A program made the position numbers and the translations under genes. Positions 1 through 6,399 of a stretch of DNA of 34,562 bases are shown here, one piece after another. The DNA comes from a virus. The DNA lies in the IMG/VR virus record IMGVR_UViG_3300037961_001129, positions 1-34,562 of that record; one strand, 5' to 3'. Position 1 is the first letter of the stretch. The number at the start of each line of letters is the position of its first letter. A model generated the notes under the pieces. It searched no databases. It was not told where the DNA came from and saw only the letters and a list, made by a program, of their open reading frames with translations.

Positions 1-231
1 CAATATAATACACATAATCACACTGTCGTAAAACTTGGTTATCTATGGGTTACTCCACCTACTTTTGATGAAGATGGGGAATTAGTAACAGATGGAGTAG
101 CTTCTGACAAATACTCGGTAGATGTTTTGTGGAATGATTTAGATAGTAGCCCTTATGGATGGGGTACTTATGAAATAACTTGCGAAGGTAATGGTGTGCA
201 TACCTTTGGCGGATGGACGTTTAATAGTTAA
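1..231 (+). CDS. Partial fibre-associated protein (C-terminal 76 residues)
   Basis: The reading frame is open from the first base and stops with TAA at 229-231. The start lies outside the window. The 76 residues align without gaps to the C-terminus of the complete 108-residue protein at 33594-33920, with about 53 of 76 identical, including the stretches YSVDVLW and CEGNGVHTF. The complete copy directly follows a fibre-like gene, so a role as a fibre accessory, tip or chaperone protein is inferred from position only. I know of no defined function for the family. Partial because of the window edge, not because of a mutation. Confidence 0.85.
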   Translation, partial: QYNTHNHTVVKLGYLWVTPPTFDEDGELVTDGVASDKYSVDVLWNDLDSSPYGWGTYEITCEGNGVHTFGGWTFNS

Positions 232-241
232 TCTTATAAAT

Positions 242-535
242 ATGGCTGACCTTAACCCTAACTCAAAATTTCAACTAACAATAAAAGAACTAATAGCTTT
301 AGGGTTTGGTATCTCTTCCCTTTTAGGTGTGTACTTTACGCTCAAGTCTGACATAGCGATTGCTATGCAAGAGCCAAAGCCAATCATTACACAGCAAGAG
401 TTTCAGTATAAAGACGAGTTGGTTCGTAAGACTATTATGCTCACTCAGCAAGACGTTGATGGTATAAAAGTTGACGTGCAAGAGATAAAGGAGTCTTTAA
501 ATAAAATAGAGGATAGATTATATGAGGCTCGCTAA
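242..535 (+). CDS. Small membrane protein with C-terminal coiled coil (holin or spanin-like candidate)
   Basis: 97 residues beginning MADLNPNSKF. I chose the ATG at 242 rather than an upstream GTG at 191 because 191-231 belongs to the preceding gene and the second copy at 33933 starts at the same place. Residues about 14-34 (IALGFGISSLLGVYFTL) form one transmembrane segment. The rest is hydrophilic, and residues about 60-97 look like an amphipathic coiled coil (VDVQEIKESLNKIEDRL). A single TM followed by a helical domain resembles XhlA/holin accessory proteins or an inner-membrane spanin; no family could be assigned. It overlaps the next gene by 14 bases and lies upstream of the endolysin and holin genes. 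Confidence 0.8.
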   Translation: MADLNPNSKFQLTIKELIALGFGISSLLGVYFTLKSDIAIAMQEPKPIITQQEFQYKDELVRKTIMLTQQDVDGIKVDVQEIKESLNKIEDRLYEAR

Positions 536-854
536 TTACATATTTATTTTAGCTTCTATGCTTATATATTCTCAACATGAGGATGGCATAAGCATTGTAC
601 AAGCGTCTGCTGAGTTTACAAAAGAAGCTAACCTAAATATAAAAAAACTTGACGATACAAATACATACAATTACGATTTAAGCAAACACTCTGATTTTTT
701 TGAAGATCACGACATAGTTTACCTACCGACTATTATATTGTTTGAAAATGGCGAAGAGATTAAAAGGTGGGAAGCGGACATAACGCTTAAACTAAAATGT
801 AAATTAGAGGACTTACAAGAGGAAATAAATAAATTAATAGAAGCTAAATTTTAA
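522..854 (+). CDS. Secreted thioredoxin-fold protein lacking the CxxC active site
   Basis: 110 residues. The N-terminus MRLANYIFILASMLIYSQ looks like a cleavable signal peptide or membrane anchor. The following part reads like thioredoxin: a strand ISIVQASAEF where thioredoxins have VDFWAxWC, a helix, and the cis-proline strand YLPTIILFENGEEIKRW, matching the usual PTxxxFxxGxxxxR pattern. The CGPC active site is replaced by TKEA and the only cysteine is in the C-terminal helix (KLKCKL), so disulphide chemistry is not expected. The last 25 residues form a charged helix. Neighbours are membrane and lysis genes, so a periplasmic binding role is inferred. A second copy lies at 34213-34545 with 104 of 110 residues identical. 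Confidence 0.75.
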   Translation: MRLANYIFILASMLIYSQHEDGISIVQASAEFTKEANLNIKKLDDTNTYNYDLSKHSDFFEDHDIVYLPTIILFENGEEIKRWEADITLKLKCKLEDLQEEINKLIEAKF

Positions 855-2026
855 TGAGATACTTAATACTTTTACTATGGTGCTTTGTAGCACAAGGACA
901 AATACTAAAAAAAGCCTATGATGAGTTTTTTAAATACTCTTCAATATACGTTGCAGGTAATGTTTCAAATGCATACGAAAGCACTACCAAAAACTACTTT
1001 GTAGAGAAACCTACTGAAGGCGATTTATACGGAATACCAAGAGTTATAGATGTAACTGAATACTACCCAAACGACTATCGTGTTGGCTTTGGTTTGCGTA
1101 AACTTGCACGTTTTGATTATGAGGTAAAGCCAAAGTTTTACGATGGCACAGAAATTAACAAAGCACTATCTGCCCCTACCGCTGCTGTAAAGGGATTTGA
1201 GTATATGTTTCACTATGAACAAGAGCGTGAACGTGGTGAGGAATTTGTAAATACAAGATACTTTTTAAGACATACAGGTAAGTATCATATTGTAAAATTA
1301 GAGCAAAGAAAACAGGGAAACGTAGGTTTCGAGTATCAGTCAGCAGAAGCAAGGTTAAGATTGCCTATTGGTAAAAAGTTTAGCGTTTCAGCAGGATATA
1401 TCTATCGCACTCATCAGACAGCTTACGGATACAACCCTATTGAGATATGGCTAAACGAAACAGATGAAAACGGATCACCTATCAATGCTTGGTACTCTCT
1501 TGGATATATGTATGGTTATAAAGACAATATCTACATATCAAATATTTATGACCAAGATGGTAATGTGTCTGAGGTTATAGACTATGTGTGGGTAAACGAA
1601 AGAGGGCAAACAGTTGCTTATACAGACCTTGACTTTAGAAACAGAATTTTTGGTAGATTGATGAATAGATACAATAGAGAACAATGGGCAGAGCTTGAAA
1701 GTTTTGCTGAATATGCACCCATTGTAGGTTTTGATTTCTACCATTACGGAAGTAAGTTTTGGTTACACGCTTACGGAAACTACATACTACCACATCACGA
1801 GTACGTTGAGGGTAATGTTGACTTTAGTTACCTACATAGAAACTCTTGGGGTAAAGGTGGGCATAATGACCTACTTGGTGGCGAACAATGGGAAGATTGG
1901 CAAGGTGGTCTAATACTCGGATGGAAAATAACAAACAGATTAGGTGTGTTTATTGAAAGTGAATATACACGCTTTTGGGATACCGAGATACACGACACTC
2001 GGTTTGGTTTAAATTTAAGATTATAA
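854..2026 (+). CDS. Signal-peptide protein resembling an outer-membrane beta-barrel
   Basis: 390 residues. The start overlaps the previous stop (TAATG). Residues 1-16 (MRYLILLLWCFVAQGQ) are a short signal peptide. The mature part is rich in Tyr, Phe and Trp with many alternating polar/hydrophobic strands, for example around 150-190 (VGFEYQSAEARLRL, FSVSAGYIYR), and the chain ends in a strand, FGLNLRL. This pattern fits a beta-barrel exported to the outer membrane, or a beta-rich structural protein. No domain was recognised. It sits between secreted/membrane proteins and the endolysin, so outer-membrane disruption at lysis, receptor masking or superinfection exclusion are possible roles; all are inference. 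A second copy begins at 34545 and is cut by the window end. Confidence 0.7.
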   Translation: MRYLILLLWCFVAQGQILKKAYDEFFKYSSIYVAGNVSNAYESTTKNYFVEKPTEGDLYGIPRVIDVTEYYPNDYRVGFGLRKLARFDYEVKPKFYDGTEINKALSAPTAAVKGFEYMFHYEQERERGEEFVNTRYFLRHTGKYHIVKLEQRKQGNVGFEYQSAEARLRLPIGKKFSVSAGYIYRTHQTAYGYNPIEIWLNETDENGSPINAWYSLGYMYGYKDNIYISNIYDQDGNVSEVIDYVWVNERGQTVAYTDLDFRNRIFGRLMNRYNREQWAELESFAEYAPIVGFDFYHYGSKFWLHAYGNYILPHHEYVEGNVDFSYLHRNSWGKGGHNDLLGGEQWEDWQGGLILGWKITNRLGVFIESEYTRFWDTEIHDTRFGLNLRL

Positions 2027-2065
2027 TTATGTGTGAATTTTGCATATATTGCGGATTATGTTAAT

Positions 2066-2422
2066 ATGAAATACTTTAATTACCACGAATTTGACTCACC
2101 AGATGTACAAGGTTCTGGTCAGTTAATGAGTAAAGAGCTCCTTGAAATACTTGAGGAGGTTCGTGAACATTACGGAAGACCTATACATATTACTTCAGGT
2201 TACAGAACTGAATCTCACAATGCTAAGGTTGGCGGAAAAATCGATTCAAGTCATTTAAAAGGTTTAGCTTGTGATGTGGCGTGTACTAACTCAAGAGACA
2301 GATTTCACTTAGTGCGCCTATTTATAGAGTACGGAATTACTCGTATAGGGATAGCTAATAACTTTATACACATCGACATAGACGATGAAGATAAATCTGA
2401 ACAAGTAATCTGGACATACTGA
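2066..2422 (+). CDS. Endolysin, peptidase M15 family (D-Ala-D-Ala carboxypeptidase-like)
   Basis: 118 residues from the ATG at 2066. An upstream in-frame GTG at 2033 would add 11 residues, but the family typically starts MKYFxxxEFDSPD as here. The zinc peptidase motifs are visible: SGYRT at 44-48, SSHLKGLACD at 61-70 with ligands His63 and Asp70, and HIDID at 102-106 with His102. The enzyme would cleave peptidoglycan peptide cross-links at lysis. The stop codon overlaps the holin start (TGATG), so the two are probably translationally coupled. The size is normal for phage single-domain M15 (Peptidase_M15_3) endolysins. Confidence 0.93.
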   Translation: MKYFNYHEFDSPDVQGSGQLMSKELLEILEEVREHYGRPIHITSGYRTESHNAKVGGKIDSSHLKGLACDVACTNSRDRFHLVRLFIEYGITRIGIANNFIHIDIDDEDKSEQVIWTY

Positions 2423-2823
2423 TGAAAAAGATACTACAACTTATAACTGGTGGTCTTGTAAAAGATATAGGGAATGTTATTGACAAGGTAACAACCACTG
2501 ACGAAGAGCGCCTTATAGCAAAACAAAAAATACAAGAATTATTAGAAAAAGCAGATAATGATGCTCAAACACAAGTTACAGAACGCTGGAGACTGGATAT
2601 GCAAAGCGACTCGTTCCTGTCAAAAAATATACGACCGCTTGTTATGGTGTTTCTTACGGCGATGTTTACCTTACTGGCATTTACCGATGGCAACATTGGG
2701 CAGTTTTCAATACAGAAGGAATATATCCCTATATTTCAAACGCTCCTCGTTACTGTTTACGGTGCGTACTTTGTTGGAAGAACTTGGGAAAAAGGTAAAA
2801 GTAATGGCAAAAAAGATAATTAG
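2422..2823 (+). CDS. Holin, 3TM-type
   Basis: 133 residues. An amphipathic, charged N-terminal half (residues 1-60, rich in E, K and Q) is followed by the junction SFLSKNIRPLVM, a transmembrane segment at about 72-89, a short polar loop and a second segment at about 101-119 ending in GRTWEKGK. This arrangement, W/L-S-x-N-x-RP before the first membrane helix and GGRTxEK after the last, is typical of the 3TM holin superfamily found in GTA-like and Bacteroidota phages. It sits directly after the M15 endolysin. Its role would be to release the endolysin to the periplasm by inner-membrane lesions. It overlaps the next small gene by 20 bases. Confidence 0.88.
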   Translation: MKKILQLITGGLVKDIGNVIDKVTTTDEERLIAKQKIQELLEKADNDAQTQVTERWRLDMQSDSFLSKNIRPLVMVFLTAMFTLLAFTDGNIGQFSIQKEYIPIFQTLLVTVYGAYFVGRTWEKGKSNGKKDN

Positions 2824-2929
2824 TACATACAAAACAAAAAGTAAAGTAAGACGACCAAACGTACATTCTAAAAATGCTTCTGTAGGTCAGAAGGGTTATA
2901 AGAAAAAGTATCGTGGACAAGGTCGTTAA
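2804..2929 (+). CDS. Small basic protein, unknown function
   Basis: 41 residues with a start ATG at 2804 inside the end of the holin gene. The protein is strongly basic, with about 14 Lys/Arg, and ends GYKKKYRGQGR. Small K/R-rich proteins with the pattern RPxVHxKNxS and a YRGQGR end are common in Bacteroidota phages next to lysis genes; I know of no function. The frame can be extended upstream to 2558, but that would lie entirely inside the holin gene, so the short start is preferred. This is the last gene before the control region and terminator at 2937-3069. Confidence 0.75.
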   Translation: MAKKIISTYKTKSKVRRPNVHSKNASVGQKGYKKKYRGQGR

Positions 2930-2936
2930 TAACTTT

Positions 2937-2979
2937 TGTGAATTCAATACCCCCTTGTGAATTCAATAGGGTATATTTG
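2937..2979 (+). promoter_or_regulatory. Paired TGTGAATTCAATA elements plus -7 box
   Basis: Two exact copies of TGTGAATTCAATA start at 2937 and 2956 (19 bases apart). The first is followed by CCCC and the second by GGG. Immediately after the second comes TATATTTG (2972-2979), a perfect match to the Bacteroidota -7 box TAnnTTTG. The spacing to a TTG at 2955-2957 is only 14 bases, short for a -33 element, so promoter strength is uncertain. A second lone TATATTTG lies at 3012-3019. The paired element recurs in five other places of the window and is probably a binding site. Confidence 0.65.
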
Positions 2980-3037
2980 CATTATATAAAGTTTTTCTCT
3001 GTTTAGTCCTTTATATTTGATTTTGTTCAATCAAGAG

Positions 3038-3069
3038 AGTGGCAGCCCCGTAAGGCTGTCACTTTTTTT
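3038..3069 (+). terminator. Intrinsic terminator after lysis block
   Basis: A ten-pair stem, AGTGGCAGCC (3038-3047) with GGCTGTCACT (3054-3063), loop CCGTAA, one G-U pair, followed by a run of seven T to 3069. It ends transcripts coming from the envelope/lysis genes. It also lies downstream of the -7 box at 2972, so a transcript starting there would be only about 85 bases long. Confidence 0.92.
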
Positions 3070-3077
3070 GCATATAA

Positions 3078-3109
3078 TTTGGATATGTCAGTTGGGCTTT
3101 ATATATTTG
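3078..3109 (+). promoter_or_regulatory. Promoter for recombination genes, leaderless
   Basis: TTTG (3078-3081), a 20-base spacer and TATATTTG (3102-3109) match the Bacteroidota -33/-7 consensus closely. The ATG of the next gene is at 3114, only four bases after the -7 box. In this promoter class transcription starts roughly 3-7 bases after the box, so the mRNA would be leaderless or nearly so. Confidence 0.85.
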
Positions 3110-3113
3110 CCTT

Positions 3114-3665
3114 ATGACTATATACGAGAAACTGGTGGATGTTCAGGGGAGACTGAAAGCACCAAAGAATCAGAGAAACAATTTCGGTAAATATAATTAC
3201 AGAAGTTGTGAGGACATCTTAGAGGCAGTAAAACCTCTATTAGTAGAGCACAAACTTGCTCTTACTATATCGGACTATGTAGATACTACACAAGCTCCGA
3301 TGGTTTCAGCTACAGCAAAAATCACTGATGGTAAAGATACTATTGAGGTTAGTGCTCAGGCTGGAATTGACATTAACAGGAAAGGTATGGACATCGCTCA
3401 ATCATTTGGGTCAAGTTCATCTTATGCACGGAAATACGCTCTAAACGGATTATTTCTTATTGACGATACCAAAGACTCAGATGCTACTAATACTCACGGA
3501 AAAGCAGTTACAAATACTGTAAACGAGGCTTTAGCTTGGTTACCTGACAGTGGTGTTAAATTTGATAACGCCAAAACAGCATTGAAGTCTGGTAAAGTGT
3601 CGATTCAAGACATTAGAAAGAAGTATAAAGTAAGTAAAAAAGTAGAAGAGTTATTAAACGCTTAA
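3114..3665 (+). CDS. erf: ERF-family single-strand annealing recombinase
   Basis: 183 residues. The N-terminal two thirds follow the ERF pattern closely: LKAPKNQRNNFGKYNYRSCE at 15-33, then ILEAVKPLL, then GMDIAQSFGSSSSYARKYAL at 91-110 and NGLFLIDDTKDSD at 111-123. ERF proteins anneal complementary single strands and promote recombination and genome circularisation. Residues about 135-183 form a Lys-rich C-terminal tail that is variable in the family. The gene follows its own strong promoter and is followed within 10 bases by an SSB-like gene, the usual partner. Confidence 0.93.
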   Translation: MTIYEKLVDVQGRLKAPKNQRNNFGKYNYRSCEDILEAVKPLLVEHKLALTISDYVDTTQAPMVSATAKITDGKDTIEVSAQAGIDINRKGMDIAQSFGSSSSYARKYALNGLFLIDDTKDSDATNTHGKAVTNTVNEALAWLPDSGVKFDNAKTALKSGKVSIQDIRKKYKVSKKVEELLNA

Positions 3666-3674
3666 TTTTTAAAT

Positions 3675-3941
3675 ATGGATAATAAACAAGCAATTTATGT
3701 AGGAACTGGCACAAAGCCAGATAATTTCAATGGCATTAACTTCAGTGTATCTGAAAGTAAACTAAGAGACCATTGGTATGAGTATAACGGAGAGAGATAC
3801 GTTAGACTTACCATCGAGCCAAAGAAAGAGCCGATGTATGGCAAGACTCACAACGTAAAGGTTAACACTTGGAAGCCACAAGGTGAGGCAAGTGCTCCAG
3901 TTAAACAAGCTGTGGAGGAGAATAGCGACCTCCCTTTCTAA
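3675..3941 (+). CDS. SSB-like single-stranded DNA-binding protein
   Basis: 88 residues. The centre, with YNGERYVRLTIEPKKEPMYGKTHNVKVN at residues about 37-64, looks like a small beta-rich OB-type domain with many aromatic and basic residues. The last residues, EENSDLPF, match the acidic C-terminal tip of SSB proteins (DDDIPF/DDLPF) that recruits partner enzymes. No standard SSB domain could be recognised by eye, so the call rests on the tail and on position right after the ERF gene. A strong terminator follows at 3949-3973. Confidence 0.7.
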   Translation: MDNKQAIYVGTGTKPDNFNGINFSVSESKLRDHWYEYNGERYVRLTIEPKKEPMYGKTHNVKVNTWKPQGEASAPVKQAVEENSDLPF

Positions 3942-3948
3942 AGTAATC

Positions 3949-3973
3949 AGGGGAGGTTCGCCTCCCCTTTTTT
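3949..3973 (+). terminator. Intrinsic terminator after SSB-like gene
   Basis: A perfect eight-pair stem, AGGGGAGG (3949-3956) with CCTCCCCT (3961-3968), closed by a stable TTCG loop and followed by T's to 3973. The next start codon is only three bases downstream, so some readthrough or processing must feed the next gene, or it depends on a promoter not seen. Confidence 0.95.
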
Positions 3974-3976
3974 ATT

Positions 3977-4276
3977 ATGAAACCTAAATTTATAAAATTA
4001 ATTATGAGCGACTTAAATTTACCCCTACAGGAGAACGCTGTATTTAGCTATGTCTGCTCTCTGGCGAATAAGACAGGTTATTGTTACGCCACTAGCAAAC
4101 ATATATGTGAGAGTCTTGATATAAAAGACAGGACTTTTTATAGAATCCTAACAAGACTTGAGGAGAAAAAGTTTGTGACTAGGGTTACTAAGAGTGTAGG
4201 GAATGATGGTAAAGAGCGTAAAATCTACGTTAATCCGAAATATCGTTCTCTTTGTGATACAACGTATGATAATTAA
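3977..4276 (+). CDS. Winged-helix DNA-binding protein
   Basis: 99 residues. Residues 10-40 (MSDLNLPLQENAVFSYVCSL) resemble the start of replication initiator or helix_turn_helix_36-type winged helices. A helix-turn-helix can be read at about 43-63 (TSKHICESLDIKDRTFYRIL) followed by a wing, FVTRVTKS. A DNA-binding role as initiator or regulator is inferred. It sits between a strong terminator and a cluster of TACAATGTA palindromes (4277-4340), which makes it a candidate to bind those sites. It starts in the context TTATTATG. Confidence 0.75.
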   Translation: MKPKFIKLIMSDLNLPLQENAVFSYVCSLANKTGYCYATSKHICESLDIKDRTFYRILTRLEEKKFVTRVTKSVGNDGKERKIYVNPKYRSLCDTTYDN

Positions 4277-4340
4277 ACAATGTACTATAGAATACAATGT
4301 ATTATAGATAAATAAAATATACTATACATTGTACTATAAT
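4277..4340 (+). repeat. Cluster of TACAATGTA palindromes before primase-helicase operon
   Basis: Three sites: ACAATGTACTATAG at 4277-4290, TACAATGTA at 4293-4301 followed by TTATAG, and the inverse TACATTGTA at 4325-4333 flanked by ACTA and CTATAAT. The core TACA-W-TGTA is palindromic. A second cluster with the same core lies at 15659-15730 before the structural operon. No TAnnTTTG box is seen between here and the primase start at 4370. Probable operator or activator sites. Confidence 0.7.
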
Positions 4341-4369
4341 ATTTATAAAAAACAAAATTATCTTTTATT

Positions 4370-6118
4370 ATGCAAACGATTGAACAAAAATTTTTAGCTT
4401 TAGGCATACAACCAAAGGGAAATGGTGTAGAGCAAAAAGTTAGATGTCCTAGGTGCGCCAGTTTAGGAAAAGAGAATTGGAAAGATACTTGTCTTTCTAT
4501 TAATCTGGCGAAAGAGGTATATAATTGCCACAAGTGTGGATTTAAAGGTACAGTTAAAGATAGAGAAGAATATAAAATTATGGAACAAACCAAAAGAGTT
4601 TATAAGTCTCCGAGTAAAAGTAATATGAAAATCCTTACTGCTGAAGGGCGTAAGTTTTTAAACGATAGAGGTATTACTGATGAAGTGATTAACCTTAATA
4701 AAATTGTATCGACTAGAGATAACAAGAGTATTGCTTTCTCGTATCTTAAAGACGGGCAACTCATAAACTACAAAACAAGAGGTATAAACGGCAAAACATT
4801 TACTCAAGCTAAAGATGCTAAGCCTATTATATACAATTACGATAGGGTCAAAGATTCTGAATCTATTGTTATATGTGAGGGTGAGATAGATTCCTTATCG
4901 TGGGAAGTTACTGGTATTGACTTTCACACTTCAGTAAATATGGGTGCGCCTAATGTGGGAGATAAGAATATAGATAAGAAGTTGGAGTGCATTTCTAATT
5001 GTTATGAAGTGTTTGAACAGGCAAAGAAAGTGTATATTGCCACTGATAATGATGATAACGGCAGATTGCTAGAAAGAGAACTACTTAGACGAGTTGGCGC
5101 AGATAAATGTAAAATAGTAGATTTAAGACCATTTAAAGACGCTAATGAGGTACTCCTAAAGGAAGGCGTAGAAAGCCTCAGAAACAGGCTTAAAATGGCT
5201 CAAGACCCTAAATTAGAGGGTGTATTTGAAGTAACAGATGTTATGGAATCTATGTTAGATGGATTTCATAACGGACAGGAAAGAGGTACAACTACTTACA
5301 TTTCTGCTGTAGATGAGGCGTGGACTTGGAGAAAGCAAGAGATTACAATATGGACAGGATACCAAAATGAGGGAAAGAGTTTGTTTCTTAATCAACTTGC
5401 AGCGATAAAGGCGTTTTACGATGGATGGAAGTTTGGTATTTTTACGCCAGAAAATATGCCTATGAGAGACTTCTTTAATGATATTATTGAGATGTACATA
5501 GGCAAAAGTGCTGACCCATACTACTCACATCAGATGACTGAAGAAGAATATAAAGAAGGTATTGAGTTTGTTAAAAAACATTTCTTTGTTATCTATCCTA
5601 AGAAGTTCTTTACTCTTGATAATATCTTTGAACGTGCTAAGTTCTTGGTACGTCAAAAGGGTATTAGGTCTCTAATCATTGACCCATACAATACAGTTCA
5701 GCACAAGATGTTTTCTGGCGAAAGAGAAGATTTATATATTAGTAGATTTATGTCTGAACTAAAAAGGTTCGCAATAGAAAATGATATAAGTGTGAATTTA
5801 GTAGCGCATCAAGTAACGCCACAAAAAACTGAAGATGGAAGGTACTACAAGCCTGATGTCAATAAAATAAAGGGCGGAGGCACGTTTGCTGACAAGGCAG
5901 ATAATGTGGCGTATGTATGGAGACCAAACAGGGCTTTGGATTTTTCAGATACAAGTGTTATATTTGGAACACAGAAGATAAAGAAACAGAAGTTAGTTGG
6001 TATCCCACAAGACGTTACTGGCATAAACTTCAACGTAAGAGAGCAGAGGTATTACTTTAATGGGTACACGCCCTTTAATGATATTGATGCTAAAAGATGC
6101 GAAAGAAAGCAAGAGTAG
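4370..6118 (+). CDS. Bifunctional DNA primase-helicase (T7 gp4-like)
   Basis: 582 residues with three recognisable parts. A zinc ribbon at 26-56 has Cys26, Cys29, Cys53 and Cys56 (CPRC...CHKC). A TOPRIM primase core has CEGEIDSLS at 169-177 with catalytic Glu170 and ATDNDDNGR at 224-232. A RecA-like DnaB-family helicase domain has Walker A GYQNEGKS at 330-337 and Walker B LIIDPYN at 435-441, plus the VAHQVTP motif further on. It would unwind the fork and make primers. The length is normal for the family. The end overlaps the next gene by 22 bases. The start ATG is in the TTATTATG context. Confidence 0.95.
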   Translation: MQTIEQKFLALGIQPKGNGVEQKVRCPRCASLGKENWKDTCLSINLAKEVYNCHKCGFKGTVKDREEYKIMEQTKRVYKSPSKSNMKILTAEGRKFLNDRGITDEVINLNKIVSTRDNKSIAFSYLKDGQLINYKTRGINGKTFTQAKDAKPIIYNYDRVKDSESIVICEGEIDSLSWEVTGIDFHTSVNMGAPNVGDKNIDKKLECISNCYEVFEQAKKVYIATDNDDNGRLLERELLRRVGADKCKIVDLRPFKDANEVLLKEGVESLRNRLKMAQDPKLEGVFEVTDVMESMLDGFHNGQERGTTTYISAVDEAWTWRKQEITIWTGYQNEGKSLFLNQLAAIKAFYDGWKFGIFTPENMPMRDFFNDIIEMYIGKSADPYYSHQMTEEEYKEGIEFVKKHFFVIYPKKFFTLDNIFERAKFLVRQKGIRSLIIDPYNTVQHKMFSGEREDLYISRFMSELKRFAIENDISVNLVAHQVTPQKTEDGRYYKPDVNKIKGGGTFADKADNVAYVWRPNRALDFSDTSVIFGTQKIKKQKLVGIPQDVTGINFNVREQRYYFNGYTPFNDIDAKRCERKQE

Positions 6119-6399
6119 ATGCGAATCAAAAAGAAATAGTACAGGAATTGAGAAAGCGAGGTATATCTGTTTTACATACACACCAACTTGGTAAAGGTGC
6201 GCCTGATATTATAGTAGGCTATATGAATTCAAATTACCTTATTGAACTAAAAGACGGAAACAAATCTAAAAGTCAACAGAGATTAACCAAAGACGAATTA
6301 GACTTCTCACTTAAATGGCGTGGAAGTTATGCAGTGTGCAATTCGTTAGAGCAAATCCTGTTACTTATAGATTATGACGAAGAACGAGCTATTAGATAA
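6097..6399 (+). CDS. VRR-NUC domain nuclease
   Basis: 100 residues. The sequence GKGAPDIIVGYMN (32-44), then YLIELKDGNKSKSQQRLTKD (47-66), follows the VRR-NUC pattern GxPDxxx...ExK...SxxQ, a small PD-(D/E)XK fold related to Holliday-junction resolvases. Asp37, Glu51 and Lys53 are the likely catalytic residues. A role in resolving branched replication intermediates before packaging is expected of the family. It overlaps the primase-helicase by 22 bases and the next gene by 26, indicating a tightly coupled operon. Confidence 0.88.
   Translation: MRKKARVDANQKEIVQELRKRGISVLHTHQLGKGAPDIIVGYMNSNYLIELKDGNKSKSQQRLTKDELDFSLKWRGSYAVCNSLEQILLLIDYDEERAIR

Larger units (their letters stand above)
1..871 (+). 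repeat. Left copy of imperfect long direct repeat at window ends
   Basis: This stretch is homologous to 33690-34562. From 242 to 871 I count roughly 23-25 substitutions against the right copy and no indels, mostly synonymous. From 1 to 231 the copies are much more diverged (about 70% protein identity). The short spacer between the two genes differs by two bases in length (10 versus 12). The offset is 33,691 bases. Compatible with overlap of two strain variants of a circular genome of about 33.7 kb, or with a diverged duplication. Confidence 0.9.

Noticed and set aside
2033-2065. GTG start for the endolysin
   Set aside because: The family start MKYFxxxEFDSPD is at the ATG 2066; the added residues are not typical.
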